In this document: positions 52,433 through 60,948 of the stretch, piece by piece | How positions within the stretch are numbered: position 1 is the first letter of the stretch | Layout: each line of letters opens with the position of its first letter | Assembly (NCBI GenBank): GCA_016208975.1 | Contig: JACQXA010000004.1 | Coordinates: 621,501 to 685,500 of the forward strand | DNA length: 64,000 bases | Source: Nitrospinota bacterium | GTDB taxonomy: Bacteria; Nitrospinota_A; UBA7883; JACRLM01 | Direction: 5' to 3' | Position numbers and translations under genes: made by a program | The notes under the pieces: model-generated | The model's input: only the letters and a program-made list of their open reading frames with translations | Database searches by the model: none | What the model was told of the DNA's origin: nothing

Positions 52433-52827
52433 AACGGGACCTCTCCTTCATGGGCGGATATTTCATCTATAAATGCTGATTATATGCGGCGGGGGCGGGG
52501 TTAGCAATGGGGTGCGTAGGTCGCCCTTCAATTTATGAAATGTCTCCAGCGCGGGGTTATAGCCAGCCTGGTTGTTCTTCTACCCCAAAGACCATGCGAC
52601 AGCGAAGACGAAGTATTCAATATGACCTACCCCCCCCCAGACGAAGTCAAGATGATTATCGCCATTCGTTGCATTTTTTCAGTTCAAATCTCTTATGTCT
52701 CTGGGGTTGAAAACATCTCCGACAGCAATATGCGGCAAGGGCCGTCATGGCAACGGGGTTCCGGCAGGAAGGGTTCAAATAATATTCCACTGTTGGGGTA
52801 TAATGCCGAAAACATTGGCGCAATCCC
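52433..52827. other. 395-base gap without a convincing gene
   Basis: Short frames in several registers show no coding character. A GTAGGTC (52516-52522) and a GACCTAC (52624-52630), next to a run of C, form a weak inverted repeat about 115 bases across that may be a decayed element. The last 50 bases hold a promoter for the HEPN gene. Confidence 0.4.
52774..52804 (+). promoter_or_regulatory. Promoter for the HEPN/MNT pair
   Basis: A perfect TATAAT (52799-52804) is preceded by TTCAAA (52774-52779) at a longer than ideal 19-base spacing. Transcription would begin about 17 bases before the ATG at 52828, with no obvious ribosome site. Confidence 0.45.
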
Positions 52828-53205
52828 ATGGACATAGAAAAACACATCCAGTACTGGTCAAATAGCGCGGATGAGGATTTCCAGGTTGGGAAGGAAAATC
52901 TCGGGAATGGCAGAATCCGCCATGGGCTGTTTTTTATCCATCTTGCGGTGGAGAAAATTCTAAAAGCCCATTTTTGCCGCAACAATCGTGACATGGCGCC
53001 CAAAAGCCATAATTTGACGAGACTCGCCGAACTGGGGAAAATTGAAATCAACGACGAAACTTTGAACGTTCTGGCGGATATAAATGCGTTTAACCTTGAG
53101 GGGCGGTACCCGGATAGTTATGCGGCTCCGCCAACATTAGAGGACGCCATGATTATCCTCGATAAAGTGGAAAAGGTTTTTTTATGGTTGAAGAATCAAT
53201 TATAA
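52828..53205 (+). CDS. HEPN-domain protein
   Basis: 125 residues. The pattern G-L-F-F-I-H-L-A-V-E-K-I-L-K-A-H and N-L-E-G-R-Y-P-D-S-Y is that of PF05168 HEPN domains, four-helix proteins often paired with a minimal nucleotidyltransferase. In such pairs HEPN is commonly the RNase toxin and MNT the antitoxin, but the classical R-x4-6-H site is not clear here (an R-H-G-L-F-F-I-H segment is a candidate). It overlaps the MNT gene by 22 bases. Confidence 0.85.
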   Translation: MDIEKHIQYWSNSADEDFQVGKENLGNGRIRHGLFFIHLAVEKILKAHFCRNNRDMAPKSHNLTRLAELGKIEINDETLNVLADINAFNLEGRYPDSYAAPPTLEDAMIILDKVEKVFLWLKNQL

Positions 53206-53510
53206 AATCCGTCAAAGGGTATCTGCGGGACCTTACAATCCACGGCGTTGAAGTGGAATTCGGGGTGGTGTTCGGGTCATGGGCGGCCGGGACCGCTACC
53301 GGCATGAGCGATATAGACGTTATCGTGGTATCCCCCCGTTTCGACAAGGCCAGAGCCCGCCAAGACATCAACCTGCTGTGGCGGGTAGCGGCGCGAAGCG
53401 ACAATAGAATTGAACCCATACCTTGTGGGAAAAAGCAGTGGTTCGAAGACGACGCCAGTGTGATTATCGAGATCGCCAGACGTGGAGGGGAATTGGTGTA
53501 TATACATTAG
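53184..53510 (+). CDS. Minimal nucleotidyltransferase (MNT), partner of HEPN
   Basis: 108 residues. V-F-G-S-W-A-A-G-T-A-T-G-M-S-D-I-D-V-I-V is the GS-x10-DxD nucleotidyltransferase signature. The size fits stand-alone MNT antitoxins such as MntA, which AMPylate their HEPN toxins. Order HEPN then MNT with an overlap is usual for these modules. Confidence 0.87.
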   Translation: MVEESIIKSVKGYLRDLTIHGVEVEFGVVFGSWAAGTATGMSDIDVIVVSPRFDKARARQDINLLWRVAARSDNRIEPIPCGKKQWFEDDASVIIEIARRGGELVYIH

Positions 53511-53541
53511 GTGGCGCATTTAATATTCCCCGCTTTCACGG

Positions 53542-54714
53542 CTAATCCAGTTTAGCGCTCCTTGCCGCCTCGTACACTTCCGCAAAGGGCGCGCCGCTCC
53601 GCTCAGCTACTTCTTTCACCGATTCGTATTCCGGCGCAATTTTCCTGCCCCCATCGGGCAAATAGGCTATTTTCACTTTTACAGGGCCATAGGGTGTATC
53701 CGCCTCCACAATATTGCGTTCAAGGCTCACCCGCTCCACAGGCCGTTTCCTCAACCCCAGCGTAGTGGTGTGGACGAAAAACACCTTTTCCACATCACCC
53801 GCCAAAGCTGTGGGGCACAGTGCGGTAAACACCACTCCCGGCCTTCCTTTTTTCATGAACACGGGGGTATAAGTCACATCCAGCGCCCCGGCCTCGAACA
53901 GCTTTTCCATCACCACGGGGTATTGCTGGGGATTCATGTCGTCTATTGTGGTCTCGATCTCCACCAGGGTTTCGTGAATATAGCCGGAGCTCTCCGACTC
54001 GCCAAATAGCATTCGCAACACGTTGGGCCTGTCCGCAAAATCGTGTCCCCCGGCTCCGTTTGCCACTTTGCCCACCGTCATCAATGGCCGGTTCCCGAAA
54101 TTGGCCGAAAGCGCCTTGGCGATGGCCGCGCCTGTGGGGGTGGTAAGCTCTTTCTCCGGCCCCTCGGCGTAGGTGGGAACGCCGCGCAAAATAAGCGCCG
54201 TGGCGGGCGCGGGAACTGGCAACAGGCCGTGTTCCGTCATCACCATGCCGGAGCCGGTATTGATAGCCGAACATACAACGCCGGTGACACCCAGTTCATG
54301 GAACCCGACAGCCGCGCCCACGATATCCACAATGGAGTCCACCGCTCCGACCTCGTGGAAGTGCACTTTCTCCTTGTCCACCCCGTGAACTTCACCTTCC
54401 GCCACCGCAACGATGTCAAATATCCTTAGCGCCGTTTCTTTCACTTCCAACGCAAGTTGGGCAGACTCGATGAGTTTCACGATATCCTTGTAATGGCGAT
54501 GCCCCTTTTGTCTGGACATGTCCACGTCCACGCCGAACTTTATGGCGGACACGCCGCATCTTTTGACCCTGGCGGAGGATATTTCGTATCCTTCAACCGG
54601 CAGGGATGCGAGACGTTCTTTTAAAAGTTCCAGTGGCAATCCCGCGTCCAGCAGGGCGCCCACCACCATGTCGCCGCTGATTCCAGAAAAGCAGTCCAGA
54701 TAAACTTTGGTCAT
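53542..54714 (-). CDS. larC: Nickel-pincer cofactor biosynthesis protein LarC
   Basis: 390 residues. Starts Y-L-D-C-F-S-G-I-S-G-D-M, and has V-H-F-H-E-V-G-A-V-D-S-I-V-D-I-V and P-V-P-A-P-A-T, the LarC (formerly DUF111) landmarks. T-P-T-G-A-A-I lies in the nucleotide region. LarC inserts nickel into the pincer nucleotide using CTP. It overlaps larB by four bases. larA and larE are not in the window. Confidence 0.95.
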   Translation of the reverse strand: MTKVYLDCFSGISGDMVVGALLDAGLPLELLKERLASLPVEGYEISSARVKRCGVSAIKFGVDVDMSRQKGHRHYKDIVKLIESAQLALEVKETALRIFDIVAVAEGEVHGVDKEKVHFHEVGAVDSIVDIVGAAVGFHELGVTGVVCSAINTGSGMVMTEHGLLPVPAPATALILRGVPTYAEGPEKELTTPTGAAIAKALSANFGNRPLMTVGKVANGAGGHDFADRPNVLRMLFGESESSGYIHETLVEIETTIDDMNPQQYPVVMEKLFEAGALDVTYTPVFMKKGRPGVVFTALCPTALAGDVEKVFFVHTTTLGLRKRPVERVSLERNIVEADTPYGPVKVKIAYLPDGGRKIAPEYESVKEVAERSGAPFAEVYEAARSAKLD

Positions 54715-55481
54715 CGTCCCCCTGCGACATTTTCAGGCAAAGTGTTTATCCTGTGTGCCAGCGCCCCGGCGCCAAATCCGTTGTCTATATTCATCACTCC
54801 CACTCCGGCGGAACATGAATTGAGCATGGCAAGCAAAGCGGAAACGCCACCAAAAGAGGCCCCATACCCCACCGAAGTGGGCGCCGCCACCACGGGCCGG
54901 GAGGTAAGCCCCCCAACCACCGAGGCAAGCGCGCCGTCCATTCCCGCCGCCACCACTATCACCCGGGCTTTATGCAACTCGTCCATATGGTTGAACAACC
55001 GGTGTATTCCAGCCACCCCCACGTCGTAAATGGTTGTGACTTTCGAACCCATGATTCCAGCCGTCACCGCCGCCTCTTCCGCCACGGGGATGTCCGACGT
55101 GCCAGCGGAAAGAACCAGCACGTTACCGGTTTTTTCCCCACCTTTCGGCTCGATGGTGATACAGCGGGACCGCTCGTGATACACGGCGGCTTTGGCGAAT
55201 TTTTTCGTCTTGAGATATATCCCCCGCGAGGCCCGGGTGGCCAGGGTGGGATGCCCTTTGGCGGTGAGCCTTTTTATTATTTCCACCGCCTCTTTTTCAC
55301 TCTTCCCCTCGCAATACACAACTTCGGGGAAACCCTGGCGCGCCGCCCGGTGATGGTCTATTTGCGCGAACTTCAAACGTTCCACCGGGGAATGGCTTTT
55401 TAGGAGCCGCATCGCCTCTGCGGCGGTTATGCGCTTGCTTTGAAGCCTGTCCAATATTTCTTTAATGGTTTTCTCGTCCAT
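54711..55481 (-). CDS. larB: Pyridinium-3,5-biscarboxylic acid mononucleotide synthase LarB
   Basis: 256 residues, full length for LarB. The C-terminal half is a PurE-like domain: V-L-S-A-G-T-S-D-I-P-V-A-E-E-A, D-V-G-V-A-G-I-H-R, V-V-A-A-G-M-D-G-A-L-A-S-V-V-G-G and P-T-S-V-G-Y-G. It carboxylates nicotinic acid adenine dinucleotide in the first step of nickel-pincer cofactor synthesis. gpsA precedes it by three bases. Confidence 0.95.
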   Translation of the reverse strand: MDEKTIKEILDRLQSKRITAAEAMRLLKSHSPVERLKFAQIDHHRAARQGFPEVVYCEGKSEKEAVEIIKRLTAKGHPTLATRASRGIYLKTKKFAKAAVYHERSRCITIEPKGGEKTGNVLVLSAGTSDIPVAEEAAVTAGIMGSKVTTIYDVGVAGIHRLFNHMDELHKARVIVVAAGMDGALASVVGGLTSRPVVAAPTSVGYGASFGGVSALLAMLNSCSAGVGVMNIDNGFGAGALAHRINTLPENVAGGR

Positions 55482-55484
55482 CCG

Positions 55485-56543
55485 CTAAAACTCCGATTTC
55501 AACCCACGCGCCATAAGGTCCAGCACCGCCTGTCGCGGATCCTTCCCTTCGTACAGGGCGGAATATACCTCCCCGGCTATGGGCATCTCCACGTTGTGCC
55601 GCTGGGCAAGCCCTTTAACCGATATTGCGGTGGCCACCCCCTCCGCTACAGACCGGGTGGACTCCAGAATGTTCTTGAGCGTCTCCCCCTGTCCAAGCCT
55701 CAATCCAACCGTGCGGTTGCGGGAAAGGTCTCCAGTGCATGTAAGCACAAGGTCTCCCAACCCGGAGAGGCCCATGAATGTACGCGGGTCGCCCCCCATG
55801 GCCACACCTAACCGCGACATTTCCATAAGCCCCCGGGTGATAAGCGCCGCCCTGGTGTTATGGCCGAACCCCAGGCCATCGGCTATCCCGGCGGCGATGG
55901 CCATCACGTTTTTGACGGCTCCGCCCAGTTCCACGCCGATGATGTCGTTATGGACATATAGACGAAAAAAAGAGGAGGACAACGCCGATTGCGCCACTTT
56001 GGCCGATTCCAGGTCTGTGGAGGCGATAGTGGCCGCCGTGGGGCTTTTTCGGCAAAGCTCCTTTGCGAAAGTGGGACCTGAAAGAAAGCATGACCGGTCC
56101 GCCACCGGCCCCGGCAGGGTTTGCCTTATCATTTCCGATGGGAGCGACAGCGATTCGTTCTCCACCCCTTTGGCGGCCGAAACCACTATAGCGTCTTCCC
56201 GCGCATGTTTCCCAAAGGTTTTAAGCGCGGCGCGCATGAACTGGGAGGGCACGGCGAAGAACACCAGCCTGGCCCCATCCACAGCCTCGTCCATGTCCGC
56301 CGTTGCCAGGAGATTGTCCGGCAAAATAGCCCCGGGCAGATAAACGCTGTTTTCGCGGCTGGTGTTAATGCCGTTGGCGATTTCCGCCCGGCGGGCGTAC
56401 AACCGCACTATGTGGCCGTTCATGGCCAGCGCCCAGGCAATGGCCGTACCCCACGCCCCGGCGCCTATCACCGCCACCGCCTCGCCAGTAAACAAGCAAT
56501 TTTCCTGTTTCATGATCTCCCGGATATTCAGCCAATTACCCAT
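55485..56543 (-). CDS. gpsA: Glycerol-3-phosphate dehydrogenase [NAD(P)+]
   Basis: 352 residues from ATG 56543; an internal ATG at 56513 (342 residues, GGGAG just upstream) brings the start closer to the Rossmann motif and is a fair alternative. V-A-V-I-G-A-G-A-W-G-T-A-I-A binds NAD(P), L-S-G-P-T-F-A-K-E and G-A-V-K-N-V-M-A-I-A-A-G line the active site with the catalytic lysine. It makes sn-glycerol 3-phosphate for phospholipids. Grouped with larB-larC on one strand. Confidence 0.95.
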   Translation of the reverse strand: MGNWLNIREIMKQENCLFTGEAVAVIGAGAWGTAIAWALAMNGHIVRLYARRAEIANGINTSRENSVYLPGAILPDNLLATADMDEAVDGARLVFFAVPSQFMRAALKTFGKHAREDAIVVSAAKGVENESLSLPSEMIRQTLPGPVADRSCFLSGPTFAKELCRKSPTAATIASTDLESAKVAQSALSSSFFRLYVHNDIIGVELGGAVKNVMAIAAGIADGLGFGHNTRAALITRGLMEMSRLGVAMGGDPRTFMGLSGLGDLVLTCTGDLSRNRTVGLRLGQGETLKNILESTRSVAEGVATAISVKGLAQRHNVEMPIAGEVYSALYEGKDPRQAVLDLMARGLKSEF

Positions 56544-56625
56544 TATAAAACCTGCGCCGGGCCTGGCGTGATAAAATCACCGTTATATTGGTGACATAAG
56601 CCATCAAAGGCGAGGAGCGGATATT

Positions 56626-57096
56626 ATGGACGGGGCCCCGAACTTAAAGAAGCTTTTCGAATATAACGCCGCCGCTAACCGGCGGACGCTGGGCTCTCTC
56701 CCCATCAACGGCTCTGAACATGAGCGGGCATATAAAGTTATCGGCCATGCTGTCAACGTGGAGCGGCTATGGCTGAACCGGCTGGAGCATGGCGAAAAAG
56801 CCAAAGCTCCGGAGATGTTCCCCATACTCACAAAAAACGAGTTGGAGGAAACTATCGACGAAAACTCCATGGATTTCTCTAGAATCCTCGCTGGAATGGG
56901 GTCGGACGGCCTTTCCAGGATTGTGGACTATGTAACCACCGAAGGGGATCAAAAACAGTCCGCCGCCGGGGACATCCTTTTCCACGTGATAAACCATTCC
57001 ACATACCACCGGGGCCAGGTTGCCCTGCTATTAGGAAGCGGTGGAGGCCATGCCGCGGTGACCGATTATATAGCTTTCGCCCGTGGAGATTTTTAG
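56626..57096 (+). CDS. DinB-family metal-dependent protein
   Basis: 156 residues with AGGAG before the ATG. The three-histidine metal site is seen as His41 (G-H-A-V-N-V-E) and His124/His128 (N-H-S-T-Y-H-R-G-Q). DinB/YfiT four-helix proteins include thiol-dependent enzymes that use bacillithiol or mycothiol, which is of interest given the bsh-like genes at 29.5 kb. The specific substrate is unknown. Confidence 0.9.
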   Translation: MDGAPNLKKLFEYNAAANRRTLGSLPINGSEHERAYKVIGHAVNVERLWLNRLEHGEKAKAPEMFPILTKNELEETIDENSMDFSRILAGMGSDGLSRIVDYVTTEGDQKQSAAGDILFHVINHSTYHRGQVALLLGSGGGHAAVTDYIAFARGDF

Positions 57097-57141
57097 TGTG
57101 GCCCGTTAAGGGAAAAGCTTGCCTGCCTGTTTCCGGCGGGA

Positions 57142-57549
57142 TTATTTGTGGTTTAACAGCTCCACGAACCGCATCCGCAGGTCGTAAAGCGTGTGGGAAA
57201 GAAGCCTTTGCTCATCCGGCGCAAGGTTGCCCCGCGTTTTTTCTTCCATCATGGCCAATATGTCTATGCTCTGCTTGGCCAAATCCAGGTTGATGGATGT
57301 TTTCCCGGAATACGGGTCCTGAAACCCGCCCATGTGATACACCGCGCTAGATGACAACGACAGTATGAAGGTGGAGAAATCTATGGGTGGAGGGGCCGCG
57401 CCCTCGGCGTCCTCCTGCGGGGCTTGGGACTCCACCGGTTCTTTGGGGGCGGGCGACGGCTCGGGCTTTACGGTCTCATCTTCGGAGCCGCGCTTGCGCT
57501 TGTCCACAAAGGTGAAGTGCTTTTCCCCTTCGCCGGTTTTATCGCCCAT
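57142..57549 (-). CDS. DUF1844 protein
   Basis: 135 residues. The first 55 are charged and Pro-rich. The rest is the DUF1844 core (F-S-T-F-I-L-S-L-S-S-S-A-V-Y-H-M-G, then N-L-D-L-A-K-Q-S-I-D-I-L-A-M-M-E-E-K-T-R-G-N-L). Function unknown; often found in delta-like proteobacteria, Nitrospinota and planctomycetes. It follows rpoZ by 22 bases. Confidence 0.88.
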   Translation of the reverse strand: MGDKTGEGEKHFTFVDKRKRGSEDETVKPEPSPAPKEPVESQAPQEDAEGAAPPPIDFSTFILSLSSSAVYHMGGFQDPYSGKTSINLDLAKQSIDILAMMEEKTRGNLAPDEQRLLSHTLYDLRMRFVELLNHK

Positions 57550-57571
57550 GACCGCCCTTTCAGTACGGCTG

Positions 57572-57814
57572 TTAACCGAACAGTTCGTCGCCCGAGGTTT
57601 TCTCCGGCTTGCGGGGCTCTATAAGCCCTTCGGAAATCTCTTTCAATGCGATGTCTATCGGCTCCATGTCCAGCGGATCCACCAGGGAGGGCTCCCCCTT
57701 GGTCAACTGCCGCATCCTCATGGAAACCAGGTTGGCCAGCAGGTATTTATGCTCCACCTTATTCAGCGCCTTGGTGAAAAGGTCGGCGTTGAACATTTTC
57801 ATCCGTTCAATCAA
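57572..57814 (-). CDS. rpoZ: RNA polymerase omega subunit
   Basis: 80 residues from a TTG next to GAGGTGA; ATG codons at 57802 and 57796 are alternatives. F-T-K-A-L-N-K-V-E-H-K-Y-L-L-A-N-L-V-S-M-R-M-R-Q-L is the omega helix pair, followed by the conserved I-D-I-A-L-K-E-I. Omega helps assemble beta-prime and, in E. coli, forms part of a ppGpp site. It lies next to a DksA-like gene, another component of stringent control. Confidence 0.85.
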   Translation of the reverse strand: MIERMKMFNADLFTKALNKVEHKYLLANLVSMRMRQLTKGEPSLVDPLDMEPIDIALKEISEGLIEPRKPEKTSGDELFG

Positions 57815-57854
57815 GGGTCACCTCATCTTAATGAAAGGGTTCTAGCCAAAAGAA

Positions 57855-58211
57855 TTAACTGGCCACTTTCTTTTCCATCTTCTCCTGACACTGCACACAG
57901 TGTATCGAGAAGGGCTGAACCTCCAGCCGCTTTTTAGGGATTTCCGCCCCGCATTCCGCGCAAACGCCATATTCGCCGTTCTCTATGCGGTCCAATGCGT
58001 CGTCTATCTGCCGCAGTTCGTCCTGCCCGCGGGTCTTAAGATAAAAAGACATCTCCTGCTCATAGCTGGACTCGGCCATATCCGCGTCGTCCCCATGGCG
58101 GGTGTCGGTCTCTTTCTTTAAATCCTGTTCCAGGCTTTTGTCCGCTTCAAGAAGCATGGCTCGCTTGCGTTTCAGAAGCTTCTTAAAATCGCTGTATTCA
58201 TTGGTCTTCAT
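57855..58211 (-). CDS. DksA/TraR-type zinc-finger transcription factor
   Basis: 118 residues from ATG 58211 with AAGGA six bases upstream. A coiled coil with D-x-x-D-x-A at its tip (D-D-A-D-M-A) is followed by the C4 zinc finger C-A-E-C...C-V-Q-C (Cys84, Cys87, Cys105, Cys108). The tip motif is that of DksA, which enters the polymerase secondary channel and works with ppGpp. Confidence 0.92.
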   Translation of the reverse strand: MKTNEYSDFKKLLKRKRAMLLEADKSLEQDLKKETDTRHGDDADMAESSYEQEMSFYLKTRGQDELRQIDDALDRIENGEYGVCAECGAEIPKKRLEVQPFSIHCVQCQEKMEKKVAS

Positions 58212-58217
58212 GGCCAA

Positions 58218-58786
58218 TCCTTTTCAGGTATCCTAGGCTTTAACTAGTAAATCCGCGCAATAAAAATTCCATATCCTAGCACAAATAACCACTTTCATAC
58301 CAACTATTTTAACTAATTAATCCGTTTTTTCCATGGAAACCGCCATTTAAAAGGCGTTACATCATCAAAGGCTCTATTTGTAATTTCTTTATTAATAATG
58401 AGATGTACATATCTTAGAATGGGTTTAATATTTCTACCCAAGTCCAGGTTTCACATCCTGCTAATGTCTATTTGAGCGAATCCACAAATCTCCACCAATA
58501 CGCTTAAAAAATAGGCTCACGCCAAATCCCTTGCCATCAAACTAGGCGACCAGATTTTATCCATATTGGTAATCCATTGAATATCTTCACGATATTTATG
58601 GGTATGGCTTTTGCTCTGAGAGTCAATGAACCAAAGCGCTCCTGCCTGGCTGATACGGGCAGGCTTTGAAATTTTGTGGGATTAACCCCGTTGGTCTTAA
58701 AGCGGGCACTGGAATTGGTAGATGCGAAACAAGACAAATCCAGCGGGGGTTGAAAGGTTTTCTTCATGCTATTTGGAGGAGAGAAG
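58218..58786. other. 569-base AT-rich gap before amt
   Basis: Clearly lower GC than its surroundings, especially 58230-58600. No convincing gene. A plus-strand frame from about 58585 reads F-M-G-M-A-F-A-L-R-V-N-E-P-K-R-S-C-L-A-D-T-G-R-L, a stop, then N-F-V-G-L-T-P-L-V-L-K-R-A-L-E-L-V-D-A to 58753. It resembles a broken protein remnant of unknown family. No clear sigma-54 site (GG-N10-GC) was seen upstream of amt. Confidence 0.45.
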
Positions 58787-60223
<1,437 letters not shown>

Positions 60224-60256
60224 CTGGCGCGCTCACCGGCTTTCCATTTAATTTAC

Positions 60257-60297
60257 GCCGCGGCGGTCCGGACATACCCGGCCGCCGCGGCTTTTTT
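60257..60297 (+). terminator. Terminator of amt
   Basis: GCCGCGGCGG / CCGCCGCGGC, a ten-base-pair GC stem with a 15-base loop, followed by TTTTTT. Confidence 0.85.
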
Positions 60298-60367
60298 GCC
60301 CCGCCAGCGCCACACGTAGCCATGCTAGAATCCCCCATCGTTAAAATACTCTCCACTTTTTAGAACA

Positions 60368-60940
60368 ATGGAAGAATATATTTTCACTGCGCCCGGTTCG
60401 GGGCAAAGCATTATCGTAAAAACCCTGGAGGGGTTGTTTCGCCCTTTCACCGGCTCCGTGGCGGAGGCTTTCTACCAAAAAAGCGGGCTGGTGTTTGAGA
60501 CTATGCAGTCCCTGGCCACAACCGATTCCAGGGATTCCGCGGAACTGAACCCTGAAACCATGTTAAAAGAGCTGGAAATACTTATTGGGCTTTTGGAGGG
60601 GGACGAGTCCATGACTCCGCCCCATTACGGGTTCCTGCCACCTTCCGGTGACGGGGCGGGATGGCTGGATTACGCTCGCGTCACACTGAAGGGTAAACCA
60701 GCGGAACTTCGCGGCGGGTTTGATAAAGCCCTTCTCACCGTTACCGTATGGCCCAACGCGCACAGGAACTATGACCTGCGGGAACTTTTAAACATAGTCT
60801 TCGACGATGGCGTATACGCCGTTATGCGTAAACCTTCCTTAACCGTTTGGCGGGATGAATTAGGCGCGCTGACAGGATTTTTGGCCGGAGCGGTGGAGCG
60901 TAATGAGACGGTTACGTTCTCTATATCCAAAACGGGATAA
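60368..60940 (+). CDS. Hypothetical protein
   Basis: 190 residues, no signal peptide or TM segment, mixed alpha/beta by appearance. Not recognised. The N-terminal M-E-E-Y-I-F-T-A-P-G-S-G-Q-S-I-I-V-K-T-L-E-G-L-F and a central L-K-G-K-P-A-E-L-R-G-G-F-D-K-A-L are the most structured parts. No good ribosome site is seen. It ends nine bases from the convergent lptD stop. Confidence 0.5.
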   Translation: MEEYIFTAPGSGQSIIVKTLEGLFRPFTGSVAEAFYQKSGLVFETMQSLATTDSRDSAELNPETMLKELEILIGLLEGDESMTPPHYGFLPPSGDGAGWLDYARVTLKGKPAELRGGFDKALLTVTVWPNAHRNYDLRELLNIVFDDGVYAVMRKPSLTVWRDELGALTGFLAGAVERNETVTFSISKTG

Positions 60941-60948
60941 GGCCGGGG

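Noticed and set aside
58700-58760. tRNA-Leu-like string TGGAATTGGTAGA
   Set aside because: It matches a tRNA D-arm by eye, but no acceptor stem, anticodon arm or T-arm can be fitted around it.
58537-58767. 76-codon minus-strand frame in the AT-rich gap
   Set aside because: No start signal and no family features; the opposite strand reads better as a remnant.
58600-58780. Sigma-54 promoter upstream of amt
   Set aside because: Strings such as GGGCAC-N5-TTGG miss the invariant GC at -12; no GG-N10-GC pair in good context.
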